DNA of 64,000 bases from Oscillospiraceae bacterium. GTDB taxonomy: Bacteria; Bacillota; Clostridia; Oscillospirales; Oscillospiraceae. The notes under the pieces are model-generated. The model searched no databases. It was not told the origin of the DNA and saw nothing but the letters and a program-made list of their open reading frames with translations. Below, piece after piece: positions 1 to 8,866 of this stretch (positions are counted from its first letter, which is position 1; each line of letters begins with the position of its first letter). The stretch spans positions 1 through 64,000 of the forward strand of contig JAJPYE010000047.1 in assembly GCA_021205095.1 (NCBI GenBank), in the 5' to 3' direction. Both the position numbers and the translations under genes were made by a program.

Positions 1-124
1 CCCCTGCACCCACCCCAGGCTTGATAAGGTGCTGGAGGCGGAGGCCCCCCTGGATGTGGACGCCCTGGTGGCGGAGGCCCTGGCCGGGCGGGAACAGGTA
101 AAGCTGGTTCCCGGAAGGGAGTGA
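1..124 (+). CDS. C-terminal fragment of an unidentified protein
   Basis: An open frame runs in from the left edge (first complete codon at base 2) and stops at TGA 122-124. It encodes about 40 residues ending KLVPGRE and has the same third-position GC bias as the genes after it. The tail is acidic and Ala/Leu-rich and carries no motif I recognise, so no function is assigned. The ribosome-binding site of cinA lies inside its last codons, so the two genes are probably cotranscribed. Confidence 0.6.
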   Translation, partial: PCTHPRLDKVLEAEAPLDVDALVAEALAGREQVKLVPGRE

Positions 125-129
125 TAAAA

Positions 130-1380
130 ATGAACTGCGAAATACTGTCCGTAGGCACGGAACTTCTGCTGGGAAACACCATCAACACCGACGCGGCCTC
201 CCTGTCCGATATGCTGGCCGGTCTCGGCATCAACGTGTTCTGGCGCTCCGTGGTGGGGGATAACCCTGGCCGTTTGGCAGAGAGCGTGGCCATCGCCCGG
301 AGCCGGGCCGACCTGATCATCACCACCGGCGGCCTTGGCCCCACCTATGACGATTTGACAAAGACCGTTCTGGCAGAATCCTTCGGCCTGCCCCTGGTGC
401 TGCACCAGGAGGAGGTGGCGGGGCTGAAATGCTGGTTTTCTACCCACGACCGGCCCTTTACGGAAAATAACCTCCAGCAGGCGTACCTGCCGGAGGGCTG
501 CACCGTGTTCCACAATGACTGGGGCACCGCCCCCGGCTGCGCCTTTGAGAAGGACGGGGTGCGGGTGATCATGCTCCCCGGCCCGCCCAGCGAGTGCCTG
601 CCCATGTTCCGCCACTGCGCCGTACCCTATTTAAAGACTCTGTCGGAGGAGACCATCGTCTCCCACCAGATCCGGGTGTTCGGCATGGGGGAGAGCGCGG
701 TGGAGGCCCGCCTCCGGGATAAAATGGAGAAAATGCGAAACCCCACCCTGGCTACTTACGCCAAGCAGGGGGACGTGATGCTCCGGGTCACGGCCAAGGC
801 CTCCAGCCATGAGGAAGCGGAGGCCATGTGCCTGCCGGTCGTCGAGGCGGTCAAAGGGGAGCTTGGTCAGGTGGTCTACGGGGTGGACGTGGAGAGCCTG
901 GAGGCACTGGTGCTGTCCCTGATGACGGAAAGAGGCCTGACCCTTTCGGCGGCGGAGAGCCTGACCGGGGGCCTGATTGGGGCGAAATTCACCGCCCTGC
1001 CGGGGGCCTCCGCCGTGTTCCGGGGCGGGGCCGTCACCTATTGCGACGAATGTAAGGCAGCCATGCTCCACATCGACCCGGAGCTGATTGCGACTCATGG
1101 AGCCGTCTCCTACGAGACGGCGGAGGCCATGGCTAAAGGCGTGCGGGCCGCTACCGGGTCTGACCTGGCCGTATCCGCCACTGGCCTCGCCGGGCCGGAT
1201 GGGGACGGAGTGAACCCCGTGGGAACAGTGTTTGTGGGTCTCGCTACAGCCGACCAGGTCTGGGTGCGCGAGCTTCACCTGGGCGCGGGCCGGGATCGGG
1301 TCCGTCTCCTGGCCGCCAACAACGCCTATGATATGCTGCGAAGATATTTAACCGGCCTGCCGGTTCTTATGGAGGAATAA
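130..1380 (+). CDS. cinA: CinA family protein (nicotinamide-nucleotide amidohydrolase type)
   Basis: Two-domain CinA. The N-terminal molybdopterin-binding-like domain (about residues 1-165) carries TTGGLGPTYDD, and the C-terminal CinA domain (about 260-415) carries SAAESLTGG near residue 272, the region of the catalytic Ser in NMN deamidases. In characterised relatives the protein recycles nicotinamide nucleotides (NMN deamidation, ADP-ribose pyrophosphatase activity) in the cytosol; it was first named for competence induction. The ORF track starts at GTG 121, but GGAAGGGAG sits 8 nt before ATG 130, so I start there (416 aa, normal family length). The phosphoribosyltransferase gene begins 4 nt after its stop, implying one transcript. 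Confidence 0.93.
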   Translation: MNCEILSVGTELLLGNTINTDAASLSDMLAGLGINVFWRSVVGDNPGRLAESVAIARSRADLIITTGGLGPTYDDLTKTVLAESFGLPLVLHQEEVAGLKCWFSTHDRPFTENNLQQAYLPEGCTVFHNDWGTAPGCAFEKDGVRVIMLPGPPSECLPMFRHCAVPYLKTLSEETIVSHQIRVFGMGESAVEARLRDKMEKMRNPTLATYAKQGDVMLRVTAKASSHEEAEAMCLPVVEAVKGELGQVVYGVDVESLEALVLSLMTERGLTLSAAESLTGGLIGAKFTALPGASAVFRGGAVTYCDECKAAMLHIDPELIATHGAVSYETAEAMAKGVRAATGSDLAVSATGLAGPDGDGVNPVGTVFVGLATADQVWVRELHLGAGRDRVRLLAANNAYDMLRRYLTGLPVLMEE

Positions 1381-1384
1381 CACT

Positions 1385-1939
1385 ATGACCTATACCATTG
1401 ACATCTGCGGCATGAAGCGGGAGCTGCCGGTTCTGCCGCTGAACGACACGCTTTCCATTGGGGCCTTCGTCATTTTCGGGGACGTGGAGCTTACGGAGCA
1501 TGGTGGGGCGGAGCTTTTGAAGCGGATGCCTGCCTGCGACTATATCATTGCCCCGGAGGCCAAGGCCATCCCTCTGGCCTATGAGATGAGCCGCCAGAGC
1601 GGGATCCCCTATCTTTTGGCCCGGAAGCAGGCCAAGGCGTATATGTCCGGCGTGTTCCAGGTGACGGTGCAGTCCATCACCACCGCCGGGGAGCAGACCC
1701 TGGTCATCGACGAGGCGGACGCCAGGGCCATGGCGGGCAAGCGCATTGTCATCCTGGACGACGTGATCTCCACCGGGGAGAGCCTGCGGGCGGTGGAGGA
1801 GCTTGTGAACCGTGCCGGGGGCAATATTGTGGCCAAAATGGCCATTCTGGCGGAGGGGGACGCCATCAACCGGCAGGACATCACCGTCCTGGCCCCTCTT
1901 CCTCTGTTTCACCCGGACGGAACGGCCTTGCAGGCTTAA
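1385..1939 (+). CDS. Phosphoribosyltransferase family protein (adenine PRTase-like)
   Basis: 184 aa with the type I PRTase PRPP loop RIVILDDVISTGES at about residues 119-132, preceded by a hydrophobic beta strand. Overall it resembles the apt/xpt branch and its GAFVIFGD N-terminal region, but it is not an obvious housekeeping Apt, so the base used (adenine, xanthine or none) is open. The GGAGG ribosome site overlaps the cinA stop, 4 nt upstream, so translation is probably coupled. Together with cinA this suggests nucleotide or NAD salvage. A strong hairpin follows directly. Confidence 0.8.
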   Translation: MTYTIDICGMKRELPVLPLNDTLSIGAFVIFGDVELTEHGGAELLKRMPACDYIIAPEAKAIPLAYEMSRQSGIPYLLARKQAKAYMSGVFQVTVQSITTAGEQTLVIDEADARAMAGKRIVILDDVISTGESLRAVEELVNRAGGNIVAKMAILAEGDAINRQDITVLAPLPLFHPDGTALQA

Positions 1940-1969
1940 GGCCTGCTTTGAAAATAGCGGTATGATGAC

Positions 1970-2004
1970 GGCGGGAGCTTTTTGACCTTCAAAAAGCTCC
2001 CGCC
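1970..2004 (+). terminator. Terminator hairpin after the PRTase gene
   Basis: A perfect 16-bp stem (GGCGGGAGCTTTTTGA with its complement) and a 3-nt loop, followed by GTTTGGTTG. It lies between convergent genes. The T-rich tail is on the plus side, so it mainly serves the cinA operon. Confidence 0.75.
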
Positions 2005-2030
2005 GTTTGGTTGTGCCGATTTCTTACAGT

Positions 2031-2984
2031 TTAATTCACCACGCGGATCGGATTTCCGGCGGCGAAAGCCTGGACGTTTTCTGCGGTCATGTCCATAATA
2101 CGCTGGCGGGCCTCGGTGGCGGCCCAGCTTATGTGGGGGGTTATGAGGCAGTTTTTCGCCGTAAGAAGGGGATTATCCCCTCGGATGGGCTCGGTGGAGG
2201 CCACGTCCACCCCGGCGGCGGCAATTTTTCCGTTGTTCAGGGCCTCCGCCAGATCCTGCTCCACAATGAGCTGACCCCGGCTGTTGTTGATCAGGATGAC
2301 CCCGTCCTTCATTTGGGCGATGGTATCCCGGTTTATAATGCCCTTCGTCTCCGGCGTCAGGGGACAGTGGAGAGACACCACGTCCGAGCGGGCCAGCAGC
2401 TCCTCCAGAGATACATAGATCGAGGGATCCTGCTCCGCCCGGACGCTGCGGCTGCAGGCGATCACATTCATGCCCATGGCGGCGGCGATTTTCCCCGTGG
2501 CCTGGCCGATGTTGCCGTAGCCGATGATGCCCATGGTCTTCCCTGCCAGCTCCGTGATGGGATAGTCCCAGAAGCACCACTCCACGCTGCTCTCCCACCG
2601 GCCCTCATGGACGGCCCGATCGTGGTGGGCTACATGGCAGCACAGCTCCAGCAGCAGCGCAATGGCAAACTGGGCTACGGTAGCGGTGCCATAGGCGGGA
2701 ACGTTGGAGACGGGGATGCCCTTTTCCCTGGCATAGGCCGTGTCCACCACGTTATACCCGGTGGCGGTGACGGCGATATATTTCAAATTAGGGCAGCGAT
2801 CTATGACAGACCGGGTGATGAGGCATTTATTGGTGACGGCCACCTCCGCGTCCCCGATACGGCGAACGGTCTCCTCCTCCTGAAGGGTGCGGTCATACAC
2901 GGAGACCTGCCCCAGGGCTTCCAGGGCCTCCCAGTTCAGGTCGCCGGGGTTTAGGGTATAGCCGTCCAGCACAACGATTTTCAC
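2031..2984 (-). CDS. D-2-hydroxyacid dehydrogenase (glycerate/phosphoglycerate dehydrogenase-like)
   Basis: 317 aa NAD-dependent 2-hydroxyacid dehydrogenase. The Rossmann motif GIIGYGNIGQ lies near residue 150. Catalytic Arg (NNSRG), Glu (VASTEP) and His (PHISWA) regions follow in the usual order. Family members interconvert 2-keto acids and D-2-hydroxy acids in the cytosol; the exact substrate (glycerate, lactate, other) cannot be read. The ORF track begins at an upstream Met, but AAAGGAG sits 5 nt ahead of a GTG at 2984, giving the normal start VKIVVLD, so I use that. It follows pepF by 13 nt in the same operon. Confidence 0.9.
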   Translation of the reverse strand: MKIVVLDGYTLNPGDLNWEALEALGQVSVYDRTLQEEETVRRIGDAEVAVTNKCLITRSVIDRCPNLKYIAVTATGYNVVDTAYAREKGIPVSNVPAYGTATVAQFAIALLLELCCHVAHHDRAVHEGRWESSVEWCFWDYPITELAGKTMGIIGYGNIGQATGKIAAAMGMNVIACSRSVRAEQDPSIYVSLEELLARSDVVSLHCPLTPETKGIINRDTIAQMKDGVILINNSRGQLIVEQDLAEALNNGKIAAAGVDVASTEPIRGDNPLLTAKNCLITPHISWAATEARQRIMDMTAENVQAFAAGNPIRVVN

Positions 2985-2997
2985 AGGCGCTCCTTTC

Positions 2998-4797
2998 TCA
3001 TGCTCTGGCAAGGGCTTCCATTTCGTCGATCAGGGCGTCAAAGCGGGCCAGCGCCTGGTCTATCGGCTCCGCCGTGGCCATATCCACCCCTGCGTCCCGC
3101 AAAAGCTGGATGGGGGGCTTGGAGCAGCCGCCCTTCAAAAAGCCCAGATACCGATCCGCAGCCTCCGGCCCCTCGGATAAAATCTTTTCCGACAGGGCGA
3201 TGGCGGCGGCGTAGCCGGTGGCGTACTGATAGACGTAGTAATCGTAATAAAAATGGGGGATCCTGGCCCATTCCAGGCTGATCTCCTCGTCCATGACGAT
3301 GTCCGGCCCGAAGTATTCCCGGTTCAGATTTCCGTAAAGCTCACACAGGGCGTCCGCCGTCAGACTCTCGCCCCCCTGGGCAATGCGGTTGATCTCCAGC
3401 TCAAACTCCGCGAACATGGTCTGCCGGTAGAGGGTGGTGCGGAACTGCTCCAGGAAGTAGTTGATAAGATAGGCCCGCTCCCCCTTGTCCTCTGTGTGCT
3501 GAAGAAGATACTGCATCAGCAGGGCCTCGTTGCAGGTGGAGGCCACCTCCGCCACGAAGATGACGTAATTGGCATACGTCGCAGGCTGGTTCTGACAGGT
3601 CAGATAGGTGTGCATGGAGTGACCCATCTCGTGTATCAGGGTGAACACGTCGTTCAGCCGGCCCTGGAAATTCATCAGGATATAGGGGTGCATCCCGTAG
3701 CCCCCGGCGGAATAGGCCCCGCTGCGCTTGCCGGGATTTTCATATACGTCCACCCAACGCTGGGCCAGACCCTGCCGGACGATGGCGCAGTAGTCCTCCC
3801 CCAGGGGGGCCAGGGCCTTCAAAATCAGATCACAGGCCTCCTCATAGGTGAAGTGCATTTCCACCTCCCCTGTCATGGGAACGTACAGGTCATAGAAATG
3901 CAGCTCGTCCACCCCCAGCAGCTCCTTCCGCAGGCGGGTGTATTTGTGCATGGCGGGAAAATTGCGGTGAACGGCGTCGATGAGGTTTGTATATACCTCC
4001 ACCGGCACCTCCGTCTCGTCCAGGGCGGCGTCCAGAGTGGAGGGATATTTCCGGGCGGTGGCAAAGAATTTGAGCTGGACGGTCTGGGCGGACAGAATGG
4101 CGGCGCAGGTGTTGCGGTACTGGCCGTACACCCCGTAGAGGGACTGGAAGGCGGACTGCCGCAGGGTTCGATCCTGGCTCTCCATCAGAGGGATGAAGGT
4201 GCCGTGGGTGACGGGGTGGGCCTGGCCCTGGCCGTCTGTCGCGTCCGGGAAGGTCAGGTCGGCGTCCGCGAACAGGGAATAGATGTTGTCCGGCTGGATG
4301 GCAAGATCCCCGGCCCCGGCCAGCAGGGCCTCCTCCGCCGGGGAAAGAAAGTGCGCTCTCCGGCGCAGGACGCTGTCCAGGCTCCGGCGGTACTGCTCCA
4401 GACCGGGGGCGGCCTGATAAAAGCCTTCCAGTGTCTCCGGCTCTATGCTCATAAGCTCCGGCACAAACCAGGCGCAGGCCCCGCTCAGGGCAACGCCCAG
4501 AGAGGCGGTCTGGCCGGACAGACTTTGATACCGGCTGACGCGGGTGTCCTCGTCGGCTTTTCGCTGGACGTAGGTAAAGAGCTTTCCCATGGCAACGTCG
4601 ATGTCGTCCTCCAGCCGCAGGAAGGCCAGAAGCTCCTCTGCGGACTGACTGATTTTACCCTGAAAGGCCGCAAGCTGGGCCGGATATGCCTTGGCCTCCT
4701 CCAGCGCCGCCAGAAATTCTTCATCACTGGGAAATATTCCCGTCAAGTCCCACTTATACTCTGCCGGTATCTCCTCTCTCGCCTGATACTGCTTCAT
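2998..4797 (-). CDS. pepF: Oligoendopeptidase F (M3 family metallopeptidase)
   Basis: 599 aa, the full length of PepF. The zinc site is IHEMGHSMH (HExxH, about residues 386-391), with the third ligand in EVASTCNE about 25 residues later. The enzyme is cytosolic and cuts peptides of roughly 7-17 residues. AGGAGGT sits 9 nt before the ATG. A TTGACA/TATGAT promoter lies just upstream, and the hydroxyacid dehydrogenase follows in the same operon. No signal peptide. Confidence 0.95.
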   Translation of the reverse strand: MKQYQAREEIPAEYKWDLTGIFPSDEEFLAALEEAKAYPAQLAAFQGKISQSAEELLAFLRLEDDIDVAMGKLFTYVQRKADEDTRVSRYQSLSGQTASLGVALSGACAWFVPELMSIEPETLEGFYQAAPGLEQYRRSLDSVLRRRAHFLSPAEEALLAGAGDLAIQPDNIYSLFADADLTFPDATDGQGQAHPVTHGTFIPLMESQDRTLRQSAFQSLYGVYGQYRNTCAAILSAQTVQLKFFATARKYPSTLDAALDETEVPVEVYTNLIDAVHRNFPAMHKYTRLRKELLGVDELHFYDLYVPMTGEVEMHFTYEEACDLILKALAPLGEDYCAIVRQGLAQRWVDVYENPGKRSGAYSAGGYGMHPYILMNFQGRLNDVFTLIHEMGHSMHTYLTCQNQPATYANYVIFVAEVASTCNEALLMQYLLQHTEDKGERAYLINYFLEQFRTTLYRQTMFAEFELEINRIAQGGESLTADALCELYGNLNREYFGPDIVMDEEISLEWARIPHFYYDYYVYQYATGYAAAIALSEKILSEGPEAADRYLGFLKGGCSKPPIQLLRDAGVDMATAEPIDQALARFDALIDEMEALARA

Positions 4798-4835
4798 GGT
4801 TCGTTATACCTCCTGGTTCCTGTAAATCTGTGTTC

Positions 4836-4864
4836 ATCATAAGACCGCAAATATTTCCTGTCAA
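4836..4864 (-). promoter_or_regulatory. Sigma-A-type promoter of pepF
   Basis: On the minus strand TTGACA (4859-4864), a 17-bp spacer and TATGAT (4836-4841). The predicted start is about 30 nt upstream of the pepF ATG. Confidence 0.75.
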
Positions 4865-4906
4865 GGGAAAACGGCGGTTTTCTGTCCCGGCCCGTCCGCA
4901 AAATCA

Positions 4907-4941
4907 AAAACGGACAGCCCGTTCAAGCGGCTGTCCGTTTT
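4907..4941 (-). terminator. Terminator of the VanX-type dipeptidase gene
   Basis: A 13-bp perfect stem (AAAACGGACAGCC and complement) followed on the minus strand by TTTTTGATTTT. The rest of the 4942-5035 gap holds nothing else I can support. Confidence 0.8.
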
Positions 4942-5035
4942 GGCAGGGAAAAACGCGGCTGCGTCCTGGGCCATGGAAAATAAATATTTTCATGGGAGAG
5001 CGGTTCGCGACCCTGCGCGGCTTCTGAGGAAGGGG

Positions 5036-5683
5036 TTATCGAATGGGGAAATCAAAGTATGTGTCCGGGTACGGCTCAGGGGCGATGTTGAAATGCCACC
5101 ACTCGGTGGGGAAGGGTTCAAAGCCGCTGGACAGCATGGCGTTGCGCAGGGTGTCCCGGTTTTTCCGCTGGGCGGGGGTGAGGTTCGGGTAATCCGGCCA
5201 GCTCCGCTGATCCATGAAGTCGAAGATGGAACCCATATCCAGCTCCTGGTGGGTTTCCATGTCCACCAGTGTCAGGTCTACCGCCGTCCCCCGCGTGTGG
5301 GCGGATTTTCGGTCGATGTAGCCCTCATCGAACATTTTCAGCTTTTCAAGATGGGGGTAATGGACGGGCTTGCGGCGCTGGTCTTCTCCGTCCTCCCCCC
5401 AGCGGCAGAAATCGTCCACCGCCCGCTGGGGGCGGAAAGCGTCGTAGACCTTCAAAATATACCCTTGCGGGCGCAGGAGGTTTGCCGCTCGCACGCAGCC
5501 CTCCGCCACCTGGCGGGAGGCCACTACCAGAGGCCGCTCATATCCCGCGATGGGACGGCCTATGAAGTTGTCCGTTCCCGCGTATTTCGCGTCGATGATG
5601 CAGTCCTCGATCCATTCGTCTAGGTATACAAATCCCTCCGGCAGCTCCCGCGCCTTGGGAATGCAGACTGTGCTGATATTCAA
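5036..5683 (-). CDS. D-alanyl-D-alanine dipeptidase (VanX/DdpX, M15D family)
   Basis: 215 aa. The zinc motif SAHTRGTAVDLTL (SxHxxGxAxD, about residues 127-139) and EWWHF (near 194, catalytic Glu and third His ligand) identify a VanX-type dipeptidase, which cuts free D-Ala-D-Ala. The conserved YDAFRP segment is also present. No vanH/A/R/S genes are nearby, so this is more likely a DdpX-like enzyme for D-Ala-D-Ala turnover or scavenging than a resistance module. The start is TTG at 5683, set by AAGGAG 8 nt upstream. No signal peptide, so cytosolic. It follows a DUF819 membrane protein, with a terminator-like hairpin in the gap between them. Confidence 0.88.
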   Translation of the reverse strand: MNISTVCIPKARELPEGFVYLDEWIEDCIIDAKYAGTDNFIGRPIAGYERPLVVASRQVAEGCVRAANLLRPQGYILKVYDAFRPQRAVDDFCRWGEDGEDQRRKPVHYPHLEKLKMFDEGYIDRKSAHTRGTAVDLTLVDMETHQELDMGSIFDFMDQRSWPDYPNLTPAQRKNRDTLRNAMLSSGFEPFPTEWWHFNIAPEPYPDTYFDFPIR

Positions 5684-5703
5684 TGCTATGTCTCCTTAAA
5701 AGA

Positions 5704-5729
5704 GGGGCTGCATTGTCTGATACAGCCCC
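5704..5729 (-). terminator. Short terminator/attenuator between DUF819 and dipeptidase genes
   Basis: On the minus strand GGGGCTG pairs with CAGCCCC and is followed by TCTTTT, just before the dipeptidase ribosome site. It would lower read-through from the DUF819 gene into the dipeptidase gene. Confidence 0.5.
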
Positions 5730-5748
5730 AGGGGTATCGTTTGCGTGC

Positions 5749-6990
5749 TTATCCTGCGCCCAGGATGATGCCAACAATGGTGCCGAGGTAGTTGCCGACC
5801 ACATAGCCCAGCACGCCGCAGAGCATAGCGGGGCCGACAAGGGCCGTCCAGCCCTGGGAGATGGCCATGCCCGCTGCCGTGGTGGGGCCGCCGATATTGG
5901 CGTTGGAGGCGATGATGGCGTCCTCCAGGTTGAACTTGAAGATCTTGGCGGAGATGAAGCAGAAGAGCATATTCACCACCACCATGATGAGGGTGAACAC
6001 CAGCAGCAGAGGCGCCTCGGTGACGACGGTGTAGATGCTGGCGGGAACGCCGATGACGAACAGGAACAGGTAAATCAGATAGGTGCCGATCTCCTGAGAG
6101 CCGTGGAGCTTCTCCACCGGCTTGGAGAAGAAGGTGGCCACGATAACGGAGATGGTGGTGATCCACACATACTGGCTGCCAAAGAACTTACCCACGAAGT
6201 CCATGAACGCGCCAGGATCCTCCGGCACCAGGGCGGAGAACAGCCCCGCGATGATCTGGGAGACCCAAACCACGGCCACGGCATAGGCCAGGTTTATGGC
6301 GATGTCCTTCAGGGAAATGTCCTTCCGATTCCAGAACGCCGCAGCCTGGGTCTGGGCGGCCTCCTTGCTGACACCGGCCTCCACTTCGTCAATGTGGGGG
6401 TGCTTGAACCTGCTGCGGAAAAACCGCATACCCGCAAAGGCGATCAGCACGAAGAAGTACAGCGCCATCAGCAGGTTGTCCGCCACAGTGGCGGAGGCGG
6501 TATAGGCGTTATTGAACTGAGAGGCCATGGCCGCGAAGTTCACGCCGCCGCCGATGTAGGAGCCGGTCATCATGGCGGCCACGCCCGCAAGGCCCTCTGC
6601 GTCGCCGAAGGGGCCGCGCAGCAGGAAGTAGGCGAGAAATGCGCCCACAACGGTGCCTACCGCGCCGATGAGGAAGATGACCAGCATACGGCCCGTCTCC
6701 TTCCAGATCCGCTTCAGGTTGCACTGCAGCAGCAGCAGCGGGATGCCAATGGGTACCACGATGCCCCAGACCACGTCGTCATACAGGGGGCAGCTTGTGG
6801 GGATAATGCCAATGTTGGCCATGAGCATGGCCAGGATCAGCGCGATGATCGCGCCGGAGATCTTGGAGGCCCAGTTATACTTCTGCTCCAGCCAGATGGA
6901 AAAGGCAACGGACAGGCACATCACGGCCAGAAGGCCGATGGTGTTGTCCGCCTGGATCAGAGGATGGCCCAAAATCGCTTCGAATAACAT
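5749..6990 (-). CDS. DUF819 family membrane protein (putative transporter)
   Basis: 413 aa and very hydrophobic, with about 11-12 membrane segments and the family's Gly-rich TGSYIGGGVNFAAMA and NIGGPTTAAGMA stretches, which look like paired re-entrant or inverted-repeat halves. DUF819 (YjcL-like) proteins are polytopic inner-membrane proteins of unproven substrate. The ORF track starts at 7026, but that codon lies inside the -10 element; GGGAGGA lies 7 nt before ATG 6990, the start used here. It precedes a D-Ala-D-Ala dipeptidase on the same strand, so carriage of a dipeptide or amino acid is a possible but untested link. Confidence 0.85.
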   Translation of the reverse strand: MLFEAILGHPLIQADNTIGLLAVMCLSVAFSIWLEQKYNWASKISGAIIALILAMLMANIGIIPTSCPLYDDVVWGIVVPIGIPLLLLQCNLKRIWKETGRMLVIFLIGAVGTVVGAFLAYFLLRGPFGDAEGLAGVAAMMTGSYIGGGVNFAAMASQFNNAYTASATVADNLLMALYFFVLIAFAGMRFFRSRFKHPHIDEVEAGVSKEAAQTQAAAFWNRKDISLKDIAINLAYAVAVVWVSQIIAGLFSALVPEDPGAFMDFVGKFFGSQYVWITTISVIVATFFSKPVEKLHGSQEIGTYLIYLFLFVIGVPASIYTVVTEAPLLLVFTLIMVVVNMLFCFISAKIFKFNLEDAIIASNANIGGPTTAAGMAISQGWTALVGPAMLCGVLGYVVGNYLGTIVGIILGAG

Positions 6991-7024
6991 ACGGTTGTCC
7001 TCCCTTAAGGTTGGTGTTAGCTTC

Positions 7025-7053
7025 ATTATAAGCGAATCTTGTTTTTAAATCAA
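7025..7053 (-). promoter_or_regulatory. Promoter of the DUF819 gene
   Basis: Minus strand TTGATT (7048-7053), 17-bp spacer, TATAAT (7025-7030). It places the start of transcription just upstream of the ribosome site used at 6990. The remaining sequence to 7214 shows no gene. Confidence 0.75.
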
Positions 7054-7214
7054 CAAAAAATTATAGATTTGGCAAAAAACTGCAAGTTTCACAAAGAAGC
7101 CAGCCAGGGAAGGAGGAAGAGTTGGAAAATTCTACCTATCAGCGTCTGCCCGAAAAAGCGGTATGACGGATGAAAAAACCGCCGCTCAGGCGTTGCGGAT
7201 ATGAATTCTGAGAT

Positions 7215-7255
7215 AAAAGCAGAGGCTGTACCCGTGTAGTACAGCCTCTGCTTTT
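7215..7255 (-). terminator. Terminator of htrA-like gene
   Basis: Perfect 16-bp inverted repeat AAAAGCAGAGGCTGTA with a 9-nt loop, 34 nt after the protease stop, followed on the minus strand by TTTTATC. It is symmetric enough to work both ways. Confidence 0.85.
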
Positions 7256-7288
7256 ATTTATTATTTAAACCAGGCAGGCCCTTGCGTA

Positions 7289-8665
7289 TTACGCGTTGAT
7301 ACCCTCATTGCTGGGGGACGGAATTTGATTTTCCTGGGCTTGGGTGGGAAGCTCCTCATCGAACACCACGGTAATGGTGATATAGTCCTGGTTTCGATAA
7401 ACGGTCAGCTCGGCGCTGTCCCCGGCCCGGTACTGCTTCACCTGTTCCAGGAGGGCGGATTTGTCCAGCACCTCCGTGCCGTCGATAGCCACAATGATGT
7501 CCCCGGCCTGGATCCCGGCCTCCTGGGAGCAGCTCCCTGCCTCCACGGCGTAGACGTAGACCCCCTGCACCATGCCGTAATACATGGCCACGCTGGGGGA
7601 CACGGTGGTCAGCGTCAGACCCAGATAGGCCTTGCCGGACACATAGCCGTTGGTGATCAGCTCATTCGCGATAGAGGCGGCGTCGGTAATGGGGATGGCA
7701 AAGCCCAGGCCCTCTACCCCGTCGTCGGAATACTTGGCGGTGACGATGCCCACCACCTGCCCATAGATGTTGTATACCGGCCCGCCGGAGTTGCCGCTGT
7801 TCACCGCCGCGTCAATCTGGAACATATTGACGGTGATGTTCTCGTCGGTGGTGATGAGCCGGTCAAGGGCGGACACAATGCCGTAGGTCATGGTATAGGT
7901 CAGCTCCCCCAGGGGATTTCCCACGGCGTAGATGGTCTGGCCCACGGCCAGGGCGTCCGAATCTCCCAGGGCGGCGGCGTTCAGGCCCTCCGCCTCGATT
8001 TTCAGCACCGCCAGGTCGCTGTCCGATTCCACGCCGGTTACGGTCGCCGTGTAGGTCTCCCCATCGTGAAGCATGACGTTGATGGTGTAGCTTCCGGCAT
8101 AGGCGGACTCGATGACGTGATAGTTCGTCAGGATATAGCCGTCTTCGCTTAAAATAATGCCGGAGCCGGCCACGCTGGTGGAGCTGGCCTGGCCGAAAAC
8201 GTTATATTGGTCGATAGAGGTGGAGATGCCCACCACCTGTTCGCAGGCCAGCAGGTATATCTCTTCTGCCGTGTATGTTTCCGCCGCCTCGTCCGCCTCC
8301 TGAATGGTGAGGGGCAGGGATTCCGTGGCGGCAGCCTGAGCAGACTGCACCTCTGCATAGAGATCCGACGCCTCCTCCTCGGCGGGTTCCGATGCTTCGG
8401 CCAGCCGGTTTTGCAGGAAGAAATACATGGCCCCGACGCCTGCAATCCCGGCCACCAGGATGCACACCAGGCATATGACGATAACGGCCCCCAGGCCGAT
8501 ATTTTTGTTCTTCCGCTTGTGCCTCCAGTTGGCCTGACTGTTATAGCTCTGGGCCGGATTATAGCCGTAGGAGGTATGCCCCTCCGAGGTGGTGTAATAG
8601 GCGTCGCGGTAGACGGAGGAGGACTCCTCCGATTCAAAAGAGCGATCGTATTTTTCGTTGCTCAA
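7289..8665 (-). CDS. HtrA/DegP-like membrane-anchored serine protease with PDZ domain
   Basis: 458 aa from the chosen start. Order: a charged Tyr/Ser-rich cytosolic N-terminus (about 60 residues), one membrane anchor (VIVICLVCILVAGIAGVG), a coiled acidic linker, a trypsin-like domain with catalytic His (NYHVIES, ~182), Asp (DSDLAVLK, ~214) and Ser (NSGNSGGP, ~290), then one PDZ domain (~360-450). This is the Firmicute HtrA architecture: an extracytoplasmic quality-control protease. The ORF track begins at a TTG with no ribosome site; a second TTG at 8665, preceded by GGGGGAC, gives LSNEKYDR and is preferred, though this is not certain. Confidence 0.9.
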   Translation of the reverse strand: MSNEKYDRSFESEESSSVYRDAYYTTSEGHTSYGYNPAQSYNSQANWRHKRKNKNIGLGAVIVICLVCILVAGIAGVGAMYFFLQNRLAEASEPAEEEASDLYAEVQSAQAAATESLPLTIQEADEAAETYTAEEIYLLACEQVVGISTSIDQYNVFGQASSTSVAGSGIILSEDGYILTNYHVIESAYAGSYTINVMLHDGETYTATVTGVESDSDLAVLKIEAEGLNAAALGDSDALAVGQTIYAVGNPLGELTYTMTYGIVSALDRLITTDENITVNMFQIDAAVNSGNSGGPVYNIYGQVVGIVTAKYSDDGVEGLGFAIPITDAASIANELITNGYVSGKAYLGLTLTTVSPSVAMYYGMVQGVYVYAVEAGSCSQEAGIQAGDIIVAIDGTEVLDKSALLEQVKQYRAGDSAELTVYRNQDYITITVVFDEELPTQAQENQIPSPSNEGINA

Positions 8666-8768
8666 GTTTTTACGTCCCCCAAACGCAAGTCCAATGTGGT
8701 GATACAATATTGTTAATTCTTGTTAATCGTCGTATATAGCATATGGTACCGAATACTTATTACAGAAA

Positions 8769-8796
8769 TATTAACAGTTTGAAAACCTACCGTCAA
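8769..8796 (-). promoter_or_regulatory. Probable promoter of htrA-like gene
   Basis: Minus strand TTGACG (8791-8796), 16-bp spacer, TTAATA (8769-8774), giving a leader of roughly 95 nt. Confidence 0.5.
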
Positions 8797-8866
8797 CAGT
8801 TTTTCCCAATTTTTGCCGAAAAAAGTGAAAGAAGGGCTGTTAGGGGAAATTTTTTTCCCACCCCGC

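Noticed and set aside
2007-2954. 315-aa plus-strand ORF opposite the hydroxyacid dehydrogenase
   Set aside because: Mirror-frame shadow of a clear enzyme gene in GC-rich DNA; Gly/His/Gln-rich sequence with no motif.
3253-4842. 529-aa plus-strand ORF opposite pepF
   Set aside because: Antisense shadow; pepF has the HExxH site, ribosome site and promoter.
5036-5683. Vancomycin resistance cluster
   Set aside because: Only a VanX-type dipeptidase is present; no VanA/B-type ligase, VanH or VanRS nearby.
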